NCBI RefSeq assembly: GCF_052145335.1
Contig: NZ_JBKQOU010000036.1
Location: forward strand, 1-6,624
Length of the DNA stretch: 6,624 nt
Direction of reading: 5' to 3'
From: Rhodoblastus sp052145335
Lineage (GTDB): Bacteria > Pseudomonadota > Alphaproteobacteria > Rhizobiales > Beijerinckiaceae
In this document: piece by piece, positions 1 through 6,210 of the stretch
How positions within the stretch are numbered: the stretch's first letter is position 1
How the letters are laid out: every line of letters begins with the position of its first letter
The notes under the pieces: generated by a model
Told to the model about the DNA's origin: nothing
Database searches by the model: none
What the model saw: the letters and a program-made list of their open reading frames with translations, nothing else
Position numbers and translations under genes: made by a program

Positions 1-2
1 TG

Positions 3-167
3 CCCTGTATCGCGGTGGCGCATGATCTCGCCGAGGTCGAAGCCTTGGCCAGAACCGGCGCGGAATTCATCGCCCTGGCGGCGGAAATTTTCGTCGATCC
101 GCGCGGCCCCGCCCCCGCCGTGGCGCAGGCGCAGGCGGCCATCGACCGGGCGGAGGCCTCGGCTTGA
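3..167 (+). CDS. thiE: Thiamine phosphate synthase, C-terminal end (partial, cut by window start)
   Basis: Only the last 54 residues are present; the frame is open from base 3 to a TGA at 165-167. They read as the end of a small alpha/beta-barrel protein: a beta strand (CIAVAHDL), then a conserved-looking turn and strand (ARTGAEFIALAAEIF), then an alanine-rich final helix. This resembles the end of ThiE-family proteins, where the last strands close the TIM barrel that couples the thiazole and pyrimidine moieties into thiamine monophosphate in the cytoplasm. The family call rests on this fragment plus my recollection that a thiE-like gene often precedes the Sel1/IMPase pair in Rhizobiales; the catalytic residues lie outside the window. 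Its stop codon overlaps the TTG start of the next gene, so the two are probably co-transcribed. It could be another barrel enzyme. Confidence 0.55.
   Translation, partial: PCIAVAHDLAEVEALARTGAEFIALAAEIFVDPRGPAPAVAQAQAAIDRAEASA
152..156 (+). promoter_or_regulatory. Strong ribosome binding site deciding a TTG start
   Basis: GGAGG lies 7 nt upstream of the TTG at 164. No ATG or GTG occurs in this frame between the previous in-frame stop (23-25) and the signal-peptide region, so this site fixes TTG as the start of the Sel1-repeat gene. It lies inside the last codons of the upstream gene. Confidence 0.75.
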
Positions 168-1084
168 GTCTTCGGCGCAAAATCCAGCTGCTGCTTGTCG
201 TTTCCCTGCTGGCGGGAGGGCCGGCGCGCGCGACGCCCGCGACGCCGGACGCGCCCGATCTCGCCTTCGGCGCCTATCAGCGCGGCCTCTACCTGACCGC
301 CTTTCAGGAGGCGGTGAAACGCGTCGAGGCCGACAAGAAGGATGCGGCGGCGATGACGCTGATGGGCGAATTGCTGTCGCAGGGCCTGGGCGCGCCGCAA
401 AATCTCGAAGAAGCCAACCATTGGTACAAGCTCGCCGCCGATCTCGGCGACAAGAACGCGCAATTCGCCCTCGCCCTGGCCTATCTCACCGGCAAGGGCG
501 AGACCAAGGACGTCGCGGCGGCGACAGCCCTGTTCGAAAAGGCGGCGGCGCAGGACCACCCCGGCGCCTGGTACAATCTCGGCATTATCGCGCTGGAGGG
601 CAATGGCGTCGCCTCGGATTTCGCCAGGGCGGCGGTGGATTTCCGTCGTGGCGCCGATCTCGGCTTCGCCGACGCCGAATATTCGCTCGGCCTGCTCTAT
701 CGCGAGGGCCGAGGCGTCGATAAGGATCAAAAACAGGCGGCCTATTGGCTGTTGCAGGCCGCCAAGGGCGATTATCTTCCGGCCCAGGTCGAATATGGCA
801 TCATGCTGTTCAATGGCGACGGCATTCCGGCGGACGAGGCCGGCGGCGCCAAATGGCTGATTCGCGCCGCCAATCGCGGCAATCCGGTGGCGCAGAACCG
901 CCTCGCGCGCCTGCTGTTCGCCGGACGCGGCTTGAAGCAGGACCGGGTCGAGGCGATGAAATGGCACATTCTCGCCTCTTCCGCCGGCCTGCGCGACCCC
1001 TGGCTCGACGCTGAATCCGGCAAGCTCACGCCCGCCGAGCGCCTGAAAGTCGAACAGGTCGTGCGCGCCTTCATGGGCACGTGA
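164..1084 (+). CDS. Secreted Sel1-like repeat (SLR/TPR-like) protein
   Basis: A 306-residue protein with an N-terminal signal peptide (MSLRR, a hydrophobic stretch around 8-18, likely cleavage after ARA at 23), so probably periplasmic. From about residue 61 to 276 it is a run of six ~36-residue Sel1-like repeats, each a helix pair with the usual pattern of small residues, 'G-x-G' turns (SQGLG, TGKG, EGNG, EGRG, NGDG, AGRG) and an 'A..W/F...AA' second helix. Such solenoids are protein-interaction scaffolds; members are known in exopolysaccharide export, cell-envelope signalling and morphogenesis, but no enzymatic activity or partner can be read here. The C-terminal ~30 residues are a separate helical cap (LTPAERLKVEQVV). 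The start is TTG, overlapping the upstream TGA (TTGA) and preceded by GGAGG. It is separated by 99 nt from the phosphatase gene downstream. Family is secure; function is unknown. Confidence 0.88.
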   Translation: MSLRRKIQLLLVVSLLAGGPARATPATPDAPDLAFGAYQRGLYLTAFQEAVKRVEADKKDAAAMTLMGELLSQGLGAPQNLEEANHWYKLAADLGDKNAQFALALAYLTGKGETKDVAAATALFEKAAAQDHPGAWYNLGIIALEGNGVASDFARAAVDFRRGADLGFADAEYSLGLLYREGRGVDKDQKQAAYWLLQAAKGDYLPAQVEYGIMLFNGDGIPADEAGGAKWLIRAANRGNPVAQNRLARLLFAGRGLKQDRVEAMKWHILASSAGLRDPWLDAESGKLTPAERLKVEQVVRAFMGT

Positions 1085-1091
1085 CCACGGC

Positions 1092-1147
1092 GCCCTGCTT
1101 GACGCAATGGATTGGGCAGGGCACATCACCGTCAACTTCCGCCCTGC
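1092..1147 (+). promoter_or_regulatory. Leader with three mutually pairing 7-nt repeats
   Basis: GCCCTGC at 1092-1098, its exact reverse complement GCAGGGC at 1116-1122, and GCCCTGC again at 1141-1147. The middle copy can pair with either the left one (17-nt loop) or the right one (18-nt loop), but not both. In a transcript reading through from the Sel1 gene this would give two competing hairpins. Neither is followed by a U-run, so this is not a standard intrinsic terminator. The sequence relation is certain; a regulatory role is inference. Confidence 0.4.
1098..1126 (+). promoter_or_regulatory. Candidate promoter for the inositol monophosphatase gene
   Basis: CTTGAC at 1098-1103 is a perfect match to the -35 element common in alphaproteobacterial housekeeping promoters. 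With 17 bp spacing the -10 would be GCACAT (1121-1126), a weak match to CTATAT (3 of 6). Transcription would begin near 1133 and exclude the first repeat of the competing-hairpin leader. Weak -10, so tentative. Confidence 0.3.
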
Positions 1148-1150
1148 GAA

Positions 1151-1175
1151 GGCCGCGTCCCGAATGCGGCCAGGA
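1151..1175 (+). promoter_or_regulatory. Hairpin abutting the ribosome binding site of the phosphatase gene
   Basis: GGCCGC (1151-1156) pairs exactly with GCGGCC (1166-1171) over a 9-nt loop. The very next bases, AGGA (1172-1175), are the Shine-Dalgarno sequence for the ATG at 1184, followed by an A-run. The hairpin would stack directly against the ribosome site and leave it single-stranded. The ribosome site is clear; a regulatory role of the stem is inference. Confidence 0.45.
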
Positions 1176-1183
1176 AAAAAATC

Positions 1184-1975
1184 ATGATCAATTCCGCCCT
1201 GATGAACGTAATGACCGCCGCCGCGCTGAAGGCCGGGCGAGGGCTGAAACGCGATTTCGGCGAGGTCGAGAATCTCCAGGTCTCGGTCAAGGGACCGGGC
1301 GATTTCGTCACCATCGCCGACAAAAAGGCCGAAAAGACCATTTTCGAGGAGCTTTCGCGCGCCCGTCCCGGCTACGGCTTCATCCTGGAGGAAGGCGGCG
1401 TCGTCGAAGGCGCCGACAAGAGCCACACCTGGCATGTCGATCCGCTGGATGGCACCACCAATTTCCTCCACGGCCTGCCTATTTTCGCGGTGTCGATCGG
1501 GCTGGAACGCGAGGGCCAGATCGTCGCTGGCGTGATCTACAATCCGGCCAATGACGATATTTTCGTCGCCGAAAAGGGCCAGGGCGCCTATTACAACAAC
1601 CGCCGCATCCGCGTCGCCGCGCGGCGCGACATGGCGGAAGGGCTGATCGCCACCGGCATTCCGCCGCTCGCCGCCGCCGCCATCCATCCGCGCTTCAAGG
1701 CCGAACTGTCCTGCGTGATGACGCGCGCCGGCGGCGTGCGCCGCCTTGGCGCGGCGTCGCTCGACCTGGCCTTTCTCGCCGCCGGCCGTTTCGACGGTTT
1801 TTGGGAGCGCGGGTTGAAAAGCTGGGACATGGCGGCGGGCGTCATCATGGTGCGCGAGGCTGGCGGCTATCTCACCGACGCCGACGGCGGCCCGGATTTT
1901 CTCGCCAAGGGCTCGGTCTGCGCCGGCAATGAATATATCCAGAAGCAATTGCTCGACCTGCTGAGAAAGGCGTAG
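1184..1975 (+). CDS. Inositol monophosphatase family protein (IMPase/SuhB/HisN-like)
   Basis: A 263-residue, soluble, Mg2+-dependent phosphomonoesterase of the FIG superfamily, of usual family length. Metal ligands are visible in order: the acidic pair E69-E70 (ILEEGG), motif A DPLDGT with D86 and D89 (86-91), and motif B WDMAAG with D215 (214-219). The WERG...WDMAAG and GVIYNPANDD stretches are typical. Family members hydrolyse myo-inositol 1-phosphate, histidinol phosphate or related sugar phosphates; substrate cannot be assigned from motifs alone, and SuhB-like or HisN-like roles are equally possible. One small oddity: the usual Gly before the acidic pair (GEE) is Leu here. The ATG at 1184 is chosen because it has AGGA 8 nt upstream and gives the MxxSALMNVM start usual for Rhizobiales homologues; the frame stays open to 1112 but that extension is not homologous-looking. 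The gene stands alone, with 99 nt before it and 94 nt after. Confidence 0.9.
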   Translation: MINSALMNVMTAAALKAGRGLKRDFGEVENLQVSVKGPGDFVTIADKKAEKTIFEELSRARPGYGFILEEGGVVEGADKSHTWHVDPLDGTTNFLHGLPIFAVSIGLEREGQIVAGVIYNPANDDIFVAEKGQGAYYNNRRIRVAARRDMAEGLIATGIPPLAAAAIHPRFKAELSCVMTRAGGVRRLGAASLDLAFLAAGRFDGFWERGLKSWDMAAGVIMVREAGGYLTDADGGPDFLAKGSVCAGNEYIQKQLLDLLRKA

Positions 1976-2020
1976 TCCCAACCCGACTCGCGGCCAAAAT
2001 TATTCTTGATCTCGTCACGC

Positions 2021-2034
2021 GGATGCGCGCATCC
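2021..2034. repeat. Perfect 14-bp palindrome upstream of the motor genes
   Basis: GGATGCGCGCATCC is its own reverse complement. Outside it, GTCA (2014-2017) and TGAC (2035-2038) are also complementary, separated from the core by 3 nt on the left and 0 on the right. It lies 35 nt before the start codon of the MotA/ExbB-like gene, in the only gap ahead of that operon. It could be an operator for a dimeric regulator or a short RNA hairpin (5-bp stem, CGCG loop). There is no following U-run, so it is not a typical terminator. No clear promoter was found around it. Confidence 0.45.
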
Positions 2035-2069
2035 TGACACGCACGGAATTTCGGGAGTGCGCCAGCGCC

Positions 2070-2951
2070 ATGCCGAACAGAGACGTATACCGCCTGTCCT
2101 CGCCAACCATTTTTCTGGTGCGCATGGCGGTCTTTCTCATCCTCGTCGGCTTTGTCGCGCTGATTCTGTACAAGCAGATTCTGGTCGCCTTCATGGCCAA
2201 TCCGGGTCTCAACAGCCTCATTCTGGCGGTCGAGGCCTTCGGCATCATTCTGACGGTGACGCAGGTGACGCGGCTGTTTCGCGAAATCGCCTGGGTCAAC
2301 GCCCGCGACAGCGGCGAACCCGCCAAACCGCCGGTTCTGCTCGCGCCGATGGCGCGGCTGCCCGGCGGCGGCGCCAAAGGGACGCTGACCCCGCAGATCC
2401 TGCGCCTGGTGCTGGATTCTCTGGGGACGCGCCTCGACGAATCGCGCGAGACGGCGCGCTATCTCACCGGCTTGATGGTGTTTCTCGGACTGCTCGGCAC
2501 ATTCTGGGGCCTGTTGGAGACCGTCGGCTCGATCGGCGCGGTCATCGCCTCGCTCCAGGGCGGCGGCGACACCGCCTCCCTGTTCAACGATCTCAAGACC
2601 GGGCTGACGCGCCCGCTCGCCGGCATGAGCCTGGCCTTCACGGCCTCTTTGTTCGGCCTGGCCGGCTCGCTGGTGCTCGGCTTCCTCGATCTGCAGGCCG
2701 GACAGGCGCAAAACCGTTTTTATACCGAGCTTGAGGACCGCCTCTCGGCGGATGTCGAAACGGAAAAGACAACGGCGGACGTCAACGAATCGCTCGATCA
2801 TCTCGCCGTCGGCGTGCAGGCGCTGGTGCGCAACATGCGTCAGGAACAGCAGATGATCCGCGATTGGGTCGAGGCGCAGGCCGGCCAGCAGGCGCGTCTG
2901 CAAACGGCGCTGGAAAATCTCTTCGCCGGCGAAAATTCGGAGCCGCGCTAA
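2070..2951 (+). CDS. MotA/TolQ/ExbB-family proton-channel protein (motor stator subunit)
   Basis: A 293-residue inner-membrane protein with four predicted transmembrane segments (about 14-34, 48-68, 131-153, 185-207), a cytoplasmic loop at 70-130, and a charged helical tail at 213-290. TM3 has LGLLGTFWGLLETV (139-152) and TM4 has LAFTASLFGLAGSL (188-201). These line up with E. coli ExbB so that T144 and T191 match the channel threonines T148 and T181. The family forms pentamers around a dimer of a MotB/ExbD-like partner and converts ion flow into rotation or pulling; the partner is encoded immediately downstream. No flagellar gene is nearby, and the two N-terminal TMs plus loop are more MotA-like than the three-TM ExbB layout, so 'flagellar MotA' would be an over-call. 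The ATG at 2070 has GGGAG 12 nt upstream, a slightly long spacing. The stop TAA shares one base with the next ATG. Confidence 0.85.
   Translation: MPNRDVYRLSSPTIFLVRMAVFLILVGFVALILYKQILVAFMANPGLNSLILAVEAFGIILTVTQVTRLFREIAWVNARDSGEPAKPPVLLAPMARLPGGGAKGTLTPQILRLVLDSLGTRLDESRETARYLTGLMVFLGLLGTFWGLLETVGSIGAVIASLQGGGDTASLFNDLKTGLTRPLAGMSLAFTASLFGLAGSLVLGFLDLQAGQAQNRFYTELEDRLSADVETEKTTADVNESLDHLAVGVQALVRNMRQEQQMIRDWVEAQAGQQARLQTALENLFAGENSEPR
2939..2942 (+). promoter_or_regulatory. Ribosome binding site deciding the start of the MotB/OmpA-like gene
   Basis: GGAG lies 8 nt before the ATG at 2951, inside the last codons of the upstream gene. It supports 2951 as the start over in-frame codons further upstream (the frame is open to 2864), which would overlap the MotA-like gene by about 90 nt. 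Confidence 0.7.
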
Positions 2952-3937
2952 TGGCTCTCACACGGGGCCGGCGCCGGCCGGAGCCGATGAATTACTGGCC
3001 GGGCTTCGTCGATGCGCTTTCGACCATGCTCTTGGTCTTCACCTTCCTGCTCACAGTATTCGTGATGGCGCAATATTTCCTGTCGCGCGACGTTGGCGGC
3101 AAGGATGCGGCGCTGGCCCGGCTCAACCGGGAAATCGAGGAATTGACTGCGCTGCTGTCTCTCGAAAAAGGCGGCAAGACCGAGGCGCAGCAGACGCTGG
3201 CCACCTTGACCGCGACGCTCGACCAGACCCGCCGCGAACGCGACGCTCTGGCCGCCAGCGCCAGCGCCTCTTCGGAAACGCTCGACGCCGAAAAGCAGCT
3301 TTCCGCCAAGGCCCGGTCGCAGGTCGAATTGCTCAACCAGCAGATCGCAGCCCTGCGCCGCCAACTCGCGGCGATCGAAGAGGCGCTCGCCGCGCAGGAA
3401 GCCAAGGACAAGGAAAGTCAGGCTCGCATCGCCGATCTCGGCTCGCGGCTCAATGTCGCCTTGGCGCAGAAGGTGCAGGAGCTGGCGCGCTACCGCTCGG
3501 ACTTTTTCGGCCGCCTGCGTGAAATCCTCGGCGACCGTCCCGATGTCAAAGTGGTCGGCGATCGTTTCGTGCTGCCCTCGGAAGTGCTGTTCGAGACCGG
3601 ACAGGCCAGTCTCACCACGGAGGGCCGCGCCGAGATCGACAAGATCGCCCTGGCCTTGACCGATGTCGCCAAAGAAATCCCGCCGGAAATTCCCTGGGTG
3701 CTGCGCGTTGACGGCCATACCGACAAAAGGCCGATTTCCTCGCCGCAATTCAAATCGAACTGGGATCTTTCCGCTGCGCGCGCCATCGCCGTGGTGCAAT
3801 ATCTGGCCGCCAAGGGTTTTGCGCCGCAGCACCTGCTTGCCGGCGCCTTCGGCGAATTCCAGCCGATCGATGAGGGCGACAGCGACGAGGCCTTGCGCCG
3901 CAATCGCCGGATCGAACTAAAAATAACTGAGCGATGA
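2951..3937 (+). CDS. MotB/OmpA-like peptidoglycan-binding motor subunit with long coiled coil
   Basis: A 328-residue protein with a short basic N-terminus, one transmembrane helix (about 23-43), a long periplasmic coiled coil (about 50-180, rich in E, A, L, Q, R with heptad-like spacing) and a C-terminal OmpA/MotB domain (about 207-326). The segment WPGFVDALSTML (16-27) matches the MotB pattern in which an aspartate at the head of the helix carries the protons; here it is D21. The OmpA domain has VDGHTD (253-258) and NWDLSAARA (270-278); D258 and R277 occupy the positions that bind diaminopimelate in OmpA-family proteins, so peptidoglycan anchoring is expected. It pairs with the MotA/ExbB-like protein upstream (1-nt overlap, TAATG). 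Similar proteins in Rhizobiales are usually annotated just as peptidoglycan-binding or OmpA-family proteins. Its last codons include CTA, ATA and CGA, unusual in this GC-rich gene. The stop overlaps the next start (ATGA). Confidence 0.87.
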   Translation: MALTRGRRRPEPMNYWPGFVDALSTMLLVFTFLLTVFVMAQYFLSRDVGGKDAALARLNREIEELTALLSLEKGGKTEAQQTLATLTATLDQTRRERDALAASASASSETLDAEKQLSAKARSQVELLNQQIAALRRQLAAIEEALAAQEAKDKESQARIADLGSRLNVALAQKVQELARYRSDFFGRLREILGDRPDVKVVGDRFVLPSEVLFETGQASLTTEGRAEIDKIALALTDVAKEIPPEIPWVLRVDGHTDKRPISSPQFKSNWDLSAARAIAVVQYLAAKGFAPQHLLAGAFGEFQPIDEGDSDEALRRNRRIELKITER

Positions 3938-4389
3938 GTTTTTGGCTGCGTCGTTATGGGGAGCGCGACTGGCCGGCGCTGCTTGCCCTGTGGGTCGAAA
4001 GCTGGACCGCGACAAGGCCGGACATCGACTTTTCCGCCCGCGCGCCCTGGCTGGCCGAGCTTTTCGCTCGCTCAGCCGAAGAAGGCGCGCTGATTTTCGT
4101 CGCCGAGGACGCACTGGGAATGCTCGGCTTCGTGCTGTTCGATCCGACTAGAAAATGGCTGGAGCAGATCGCCGTGGCGCCCCGGGCGCAGGGTTCTGGC
4201 GCGGCGCAGGCTCTGATCGGCAAGGCCAAGGCCGCTTGCCCGGACGGTTTCGGGCTCGACGTCAATTCCGATAATTTTCGCGCCCTCGCCTTTTATCGCG
4301 GCGAGGGTTTCATCCAAACCGGCGACGGCGAGAACCCGCTCTCCGGCTTGCCGAAAATCATCCTGCATTGGGCGCCAAAAGCAGTCTGA
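3934..4389 (+). CDS. GNAT-family N-acetyltransferase
   Basis: A 151-residue cytoplasmic protein of usual GNAT length. The acetyl-CoA pyrophosphate-binding motif A is seen at about 78-97 (QIAVAPRAQGSGAAQALIGKA), with R84-A-Q-G87-S-G89 fitting the Q/R-x-x-G-x-G/A signature. Motif B follows at about 110-126 (VNSDNFRALAFYRGEGF) with N114 and Y121, the tyrosine that often acts as general acid. Such enzymes transfer acetyl from acetyl-CoA to an amine (protein N-terminus, lysine side chain, small metabolite or antibiotic); the acceptor cannot be told. Its ATG overlaps the upstream stop by 4 nt (ATGA) and no good Shine-Dalgarno is present, so translation is probably coupled to the MotB/OmpA-like gene. 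Whether it modifies the motor proteins or is merely carried along in the operon is unknown. It faces the ABC transporter gene tail to tail. Confidence 0.85.
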   Translation: MSFWLRRYGERDWPALLALWVESWTATRPDIDFSARAPWLAELFARSAEEGALIFVAEDALGMLGFVLFDPTRKWLEQIAVAPRAQGSGAAQALIGKAKAACPDGFGLDVNSDNFRALAFYRGEGFIQTGDGENPLSGLPKIILHWAPKAV

Positions 4390-4410
4390 AAGGCGCCACT
4401 GGCGCGCCTT
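4390..4410. terminator. Inverted repeat between convergent genes, possible bidirectional terminator
   Basis: AAGGCGC (4390-4396) pairs exactly with GCGCCTT (4404-4410) over a 7-nt loop; a longer alternative stem with a 2-nt bulge and ACT loop is also possible. It starts one base after the GNAT stop and its right arm includes two bases of the ABC transporter stop (TAA on the minus strand, 4411-4409). It fills the whole gap and would serve both strands. There is no clear T-run on either side, so intrinsic termination is uncertain. Confidence 0.4.
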
Positions 4411-6205
4411 ACGCCGTCGCGAGCGCGCTCGCTCCGGCGTTGAACTGCAACCGCGCCAGTCGAGCGTAAAGCCCGTCCTGCGCGACCAATTCGGCGTGCG
4501 TCCCCTCCTCGACGATTTTTCCGTCGTCCAGCACCAAGATGCGGTCGGCTGCCTGAACGGTGGCGAGGCGATGGGCGATGATCAGCGTGGTGCGGCCCTG
4601 CATCACGTGGTCAAGCGCCTGCTGCACCAATATCTCGTTCTCGGCGTCGAGCGCGGAAGTCGCCTCGTCGAGCAGCAGGATCGGCGCATCCTTCAAAATG
4701 GCGCGGGCGATGGCGAGACGCTGGCGCTGGCCGCCGGAAAGGGTGACTCCGCGCTCGCCGAGCTTCGTATCGTAGCCCTCGGGCAACGCCGCGATGAATT
4801 CGTGCGCCGCGGCGCGCCGGGCCGCCGCCTCGACCGCCGCCGCACTCGCGCCGGGCGCGCCATAGGCGATGTTTTCCGCTACAGAAGCCGCGAAAATCAC
4901 CGCATCTTGCGGCACCAGGGCGATGCGGCGGCGCAAGTCGGCGGGATCGGCCTTGGCTTCGTCAATTCCGTCGATCAGCACACGGCCGAAAGCCGGATCG
5001 TAGAAGCGCATCAGCAGTTGAAACAGGGTCGATTTGCCGGCGCCGGAAGGCCCGACGATGGCGACCTTCTCACCCGGCGCGATCTTCAGCGACAATCCGT
5101 CGAACACCTTTTTGTCCGGGCGGGAGGGATAGGCGAAGCCGACCGAATCGAAAAAAATGTCGCCGCGTCCCGGCGCCGGCAGGGCTTGCGGATGGGCCGG
5201 CGCGGTGATGCGCGAGGGTATGCGCATGATTTCGGCGAGACGGCCGGCGGCGCCGGCGGCGGCGGAAATCTCGTTCCACACTTCCGACAACTGTCCGAGC
5301 GAACTGGCGCCGAGCACCGCGTAGAGCACGAATTGCGACAATTGGCCGCCGGTCATGCGCCCGGCCAGCACGTCTTGCGCGCCGAGCCACAACACCCCGA
5401 CCACGCTGGCGAAAGCCAGGAAGATGGCGAAGGCGGTCAGGATGGCTCGGGCCTTGGTGGCGGAGCGGGCGGCGAAATAAGCGCTTTCGGCGGCGGCGGC
5501 GAAACGCCGGCGGCTGAATTCCTCAGCGCCGAACGCCTGCATGGTGCGAACCGCGCCAAGGTTTTCGGCGGCGAAGGCGCTGGCTTCGGCGAGCGTGTCC
5601 TGCGCCGCGCGCGAACGTCCGCGCACCGCGCGCCCGGAAGCCACCAAGGGCAGGACAATGATCGGAATGGCGATCAGCACCAAGGCGGACAATTTGGGGC
5701 TGGTATAGACCATCAAGCCGATGGAGCCGACGAACATGAACAGGTTTCGCAAGGCGATGGAAGCCGAAGAGCCGAAGGCCGATTTGAGCTGGGTGGTGTC
5801 GGCGGTCAAGCGCGACACCAGCTCGCCGGTCTGGGTCGTATCGTAGAAGGACGGATCGAGCCGGGTCAGATGGGCGAAAAAGTCTTCGCGCAGATCGGCG
5901 ACGATGCGCTCGCCAAGCGTGATGACCAGAAAATAGCGGACGGCCGACGCGAGAGCCAGCAGGCCAACGACGCCGATCAGCACGAGAAAATACGAATTGA
6001 CCACGCCGGCGTGATCGGTGGCGAAACCCCGGTCGATCATGCCGCGCACCGCCAGCGGCATCACCAGAGTGGCGGCCGAGGCGACGATCAGCGCCGCCAG
6101 GGCGCCCAGCGCCCAGCCCATGCGGCGGCGGGCGTAGGGCAGGATGGGCCGCAGGGAATTAAGGGAATCGCGCGGCGAGCGGGTTTTGGGCGTGGCGTCG
6201 GTCAT
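4409..6205 (-). CDS. MsbA-like ABC transporter half-exporter (fused permease and ATPase)
   Basis: A 598-residue ABCB-type half-transporter that should work as a homodimer in the inner membrane. Residues 1-28 are a charged cytoplasmic lead. Six transmembrane segments follow (about 31-50, 71-95, 148-168, 172-190, 255-275, 285-305), with the coupling-helix region around FYDTTQTGELVSRL (120-133). The nucleotide-binding domain is complete: A-loop Y359, Walker A GPSGAGKST (385-393), Q-loop Q433, signature LSGGQ (489-493), Walker B ILLLDEA (509-515) with catalytic E514, D-loop SALD (517-520), H-loop H545. It is therefore predicted active. Relatives export lipid A precursors, lipids or drugs; since this is the MsbA-related rather than clearly the MsbA subgroup, the substrate is left open. 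The ATG at 6205 is preferred because the N-terminus then matches the short lead usual in this group. No Shine-Dalgarno with proper spacing is present. It diverges from rpmE and converges on the GNAT gene. Confidence 0.9.
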   Translation of the reverse strand: MTDATPKTRSPRDSLNSLRPILPYARRRMGWALGALAALIVASAATLVMPLAVRGMIDRGFATDHAGVVNSYFLVLIGVVGLLALASAVRYFLVITLGERIVADLREDFFAHLTRLDPSFYDTTQTGELVSRLTADTTQLKSAFGSSASIALRNLFMFVGSIGLMVYTSPKLSALVLIAIPIIVLPLVASGRAVRGRSRAAQDTLAEASAFAAENLGAVRTMQAFGAEEFSRRRFAAAAESAYFAARSATKARAILTAFAIFLAFASVVGVLWLGAQDVLAGRMTGGQLSQFVLYAVLGASSLGQLSEVWNEISAAAGAAGRLAEIMRIPSRITAPAHPQALPAPGRGDIFFDSVGFAYPSRPDKKVFDGLSLKIAPGEKVAIVGPSGAGKSTLFQLLMRFYDPAFGRVLIDGIDEAKADPADLRRRIALVPQDAVIFAASVAENIAYGAPGASAAAVEAAARRAAAHEFIAALPEGYDTKLGERGVTLSGGQRQRLAIARAILKDAPILLLDEATSALDAENEILVQQALDHVMQGRTTLIIAHRLATVQAADRILVLDDGKIVEEGTHAELVAQDGLYARLARLQFNAGASALATA

Positions 6206-6210
6206 GCGCC

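Noticed and set aside
1112..1183. 24-residue N-terminal extension of the inositol monophosphatase from a TTG
   Set aside because: It runs through the structured leader, lacks a ribosome site, and is not family-like; the ATG at 1184 has AGGA at good spacing.
1872..2903. 343-codon open frame on the minus strand opposite the MotA-like gene
   Set aside because: Same cause: an antisense shadow with no domain, covering a well-supported membrane protein gene and the intergenic palindrome.
2864..2950. 29-residue extension of the MotB/OmpA-like protein
   Set aside because: It would overlap the upstream gene by about 90 nt; the ATG at 2951 has GGAG and leaves a short basic lead before the membrane helix, as in MotB proteins.
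2948..3832. 294-codon open frame on the minus strand opposite the MotB-like gene
   Set aside because: Antisense shadow of the coiled-coil and OmpA coding region, with no recognisable motif.
2070..3937. A Zorya anti-phage defence module (ZorA/ZorB)
   Set aside because: The pair is of the right broad families, but no ZorC, ZorD or ZorE-like gene is next to it, the long helical part is on the wrong subunit, and the setting is household chromosome rather than a defence island.
2070..3937. Flagellar stator genes motA/motB
   Set aside because: No flagellar genes are near, the MotB-like protein has a long coiled coil, and the first subunit shows ExbB/TolQ-type channel motifs; the flagellar name would be an over-call.
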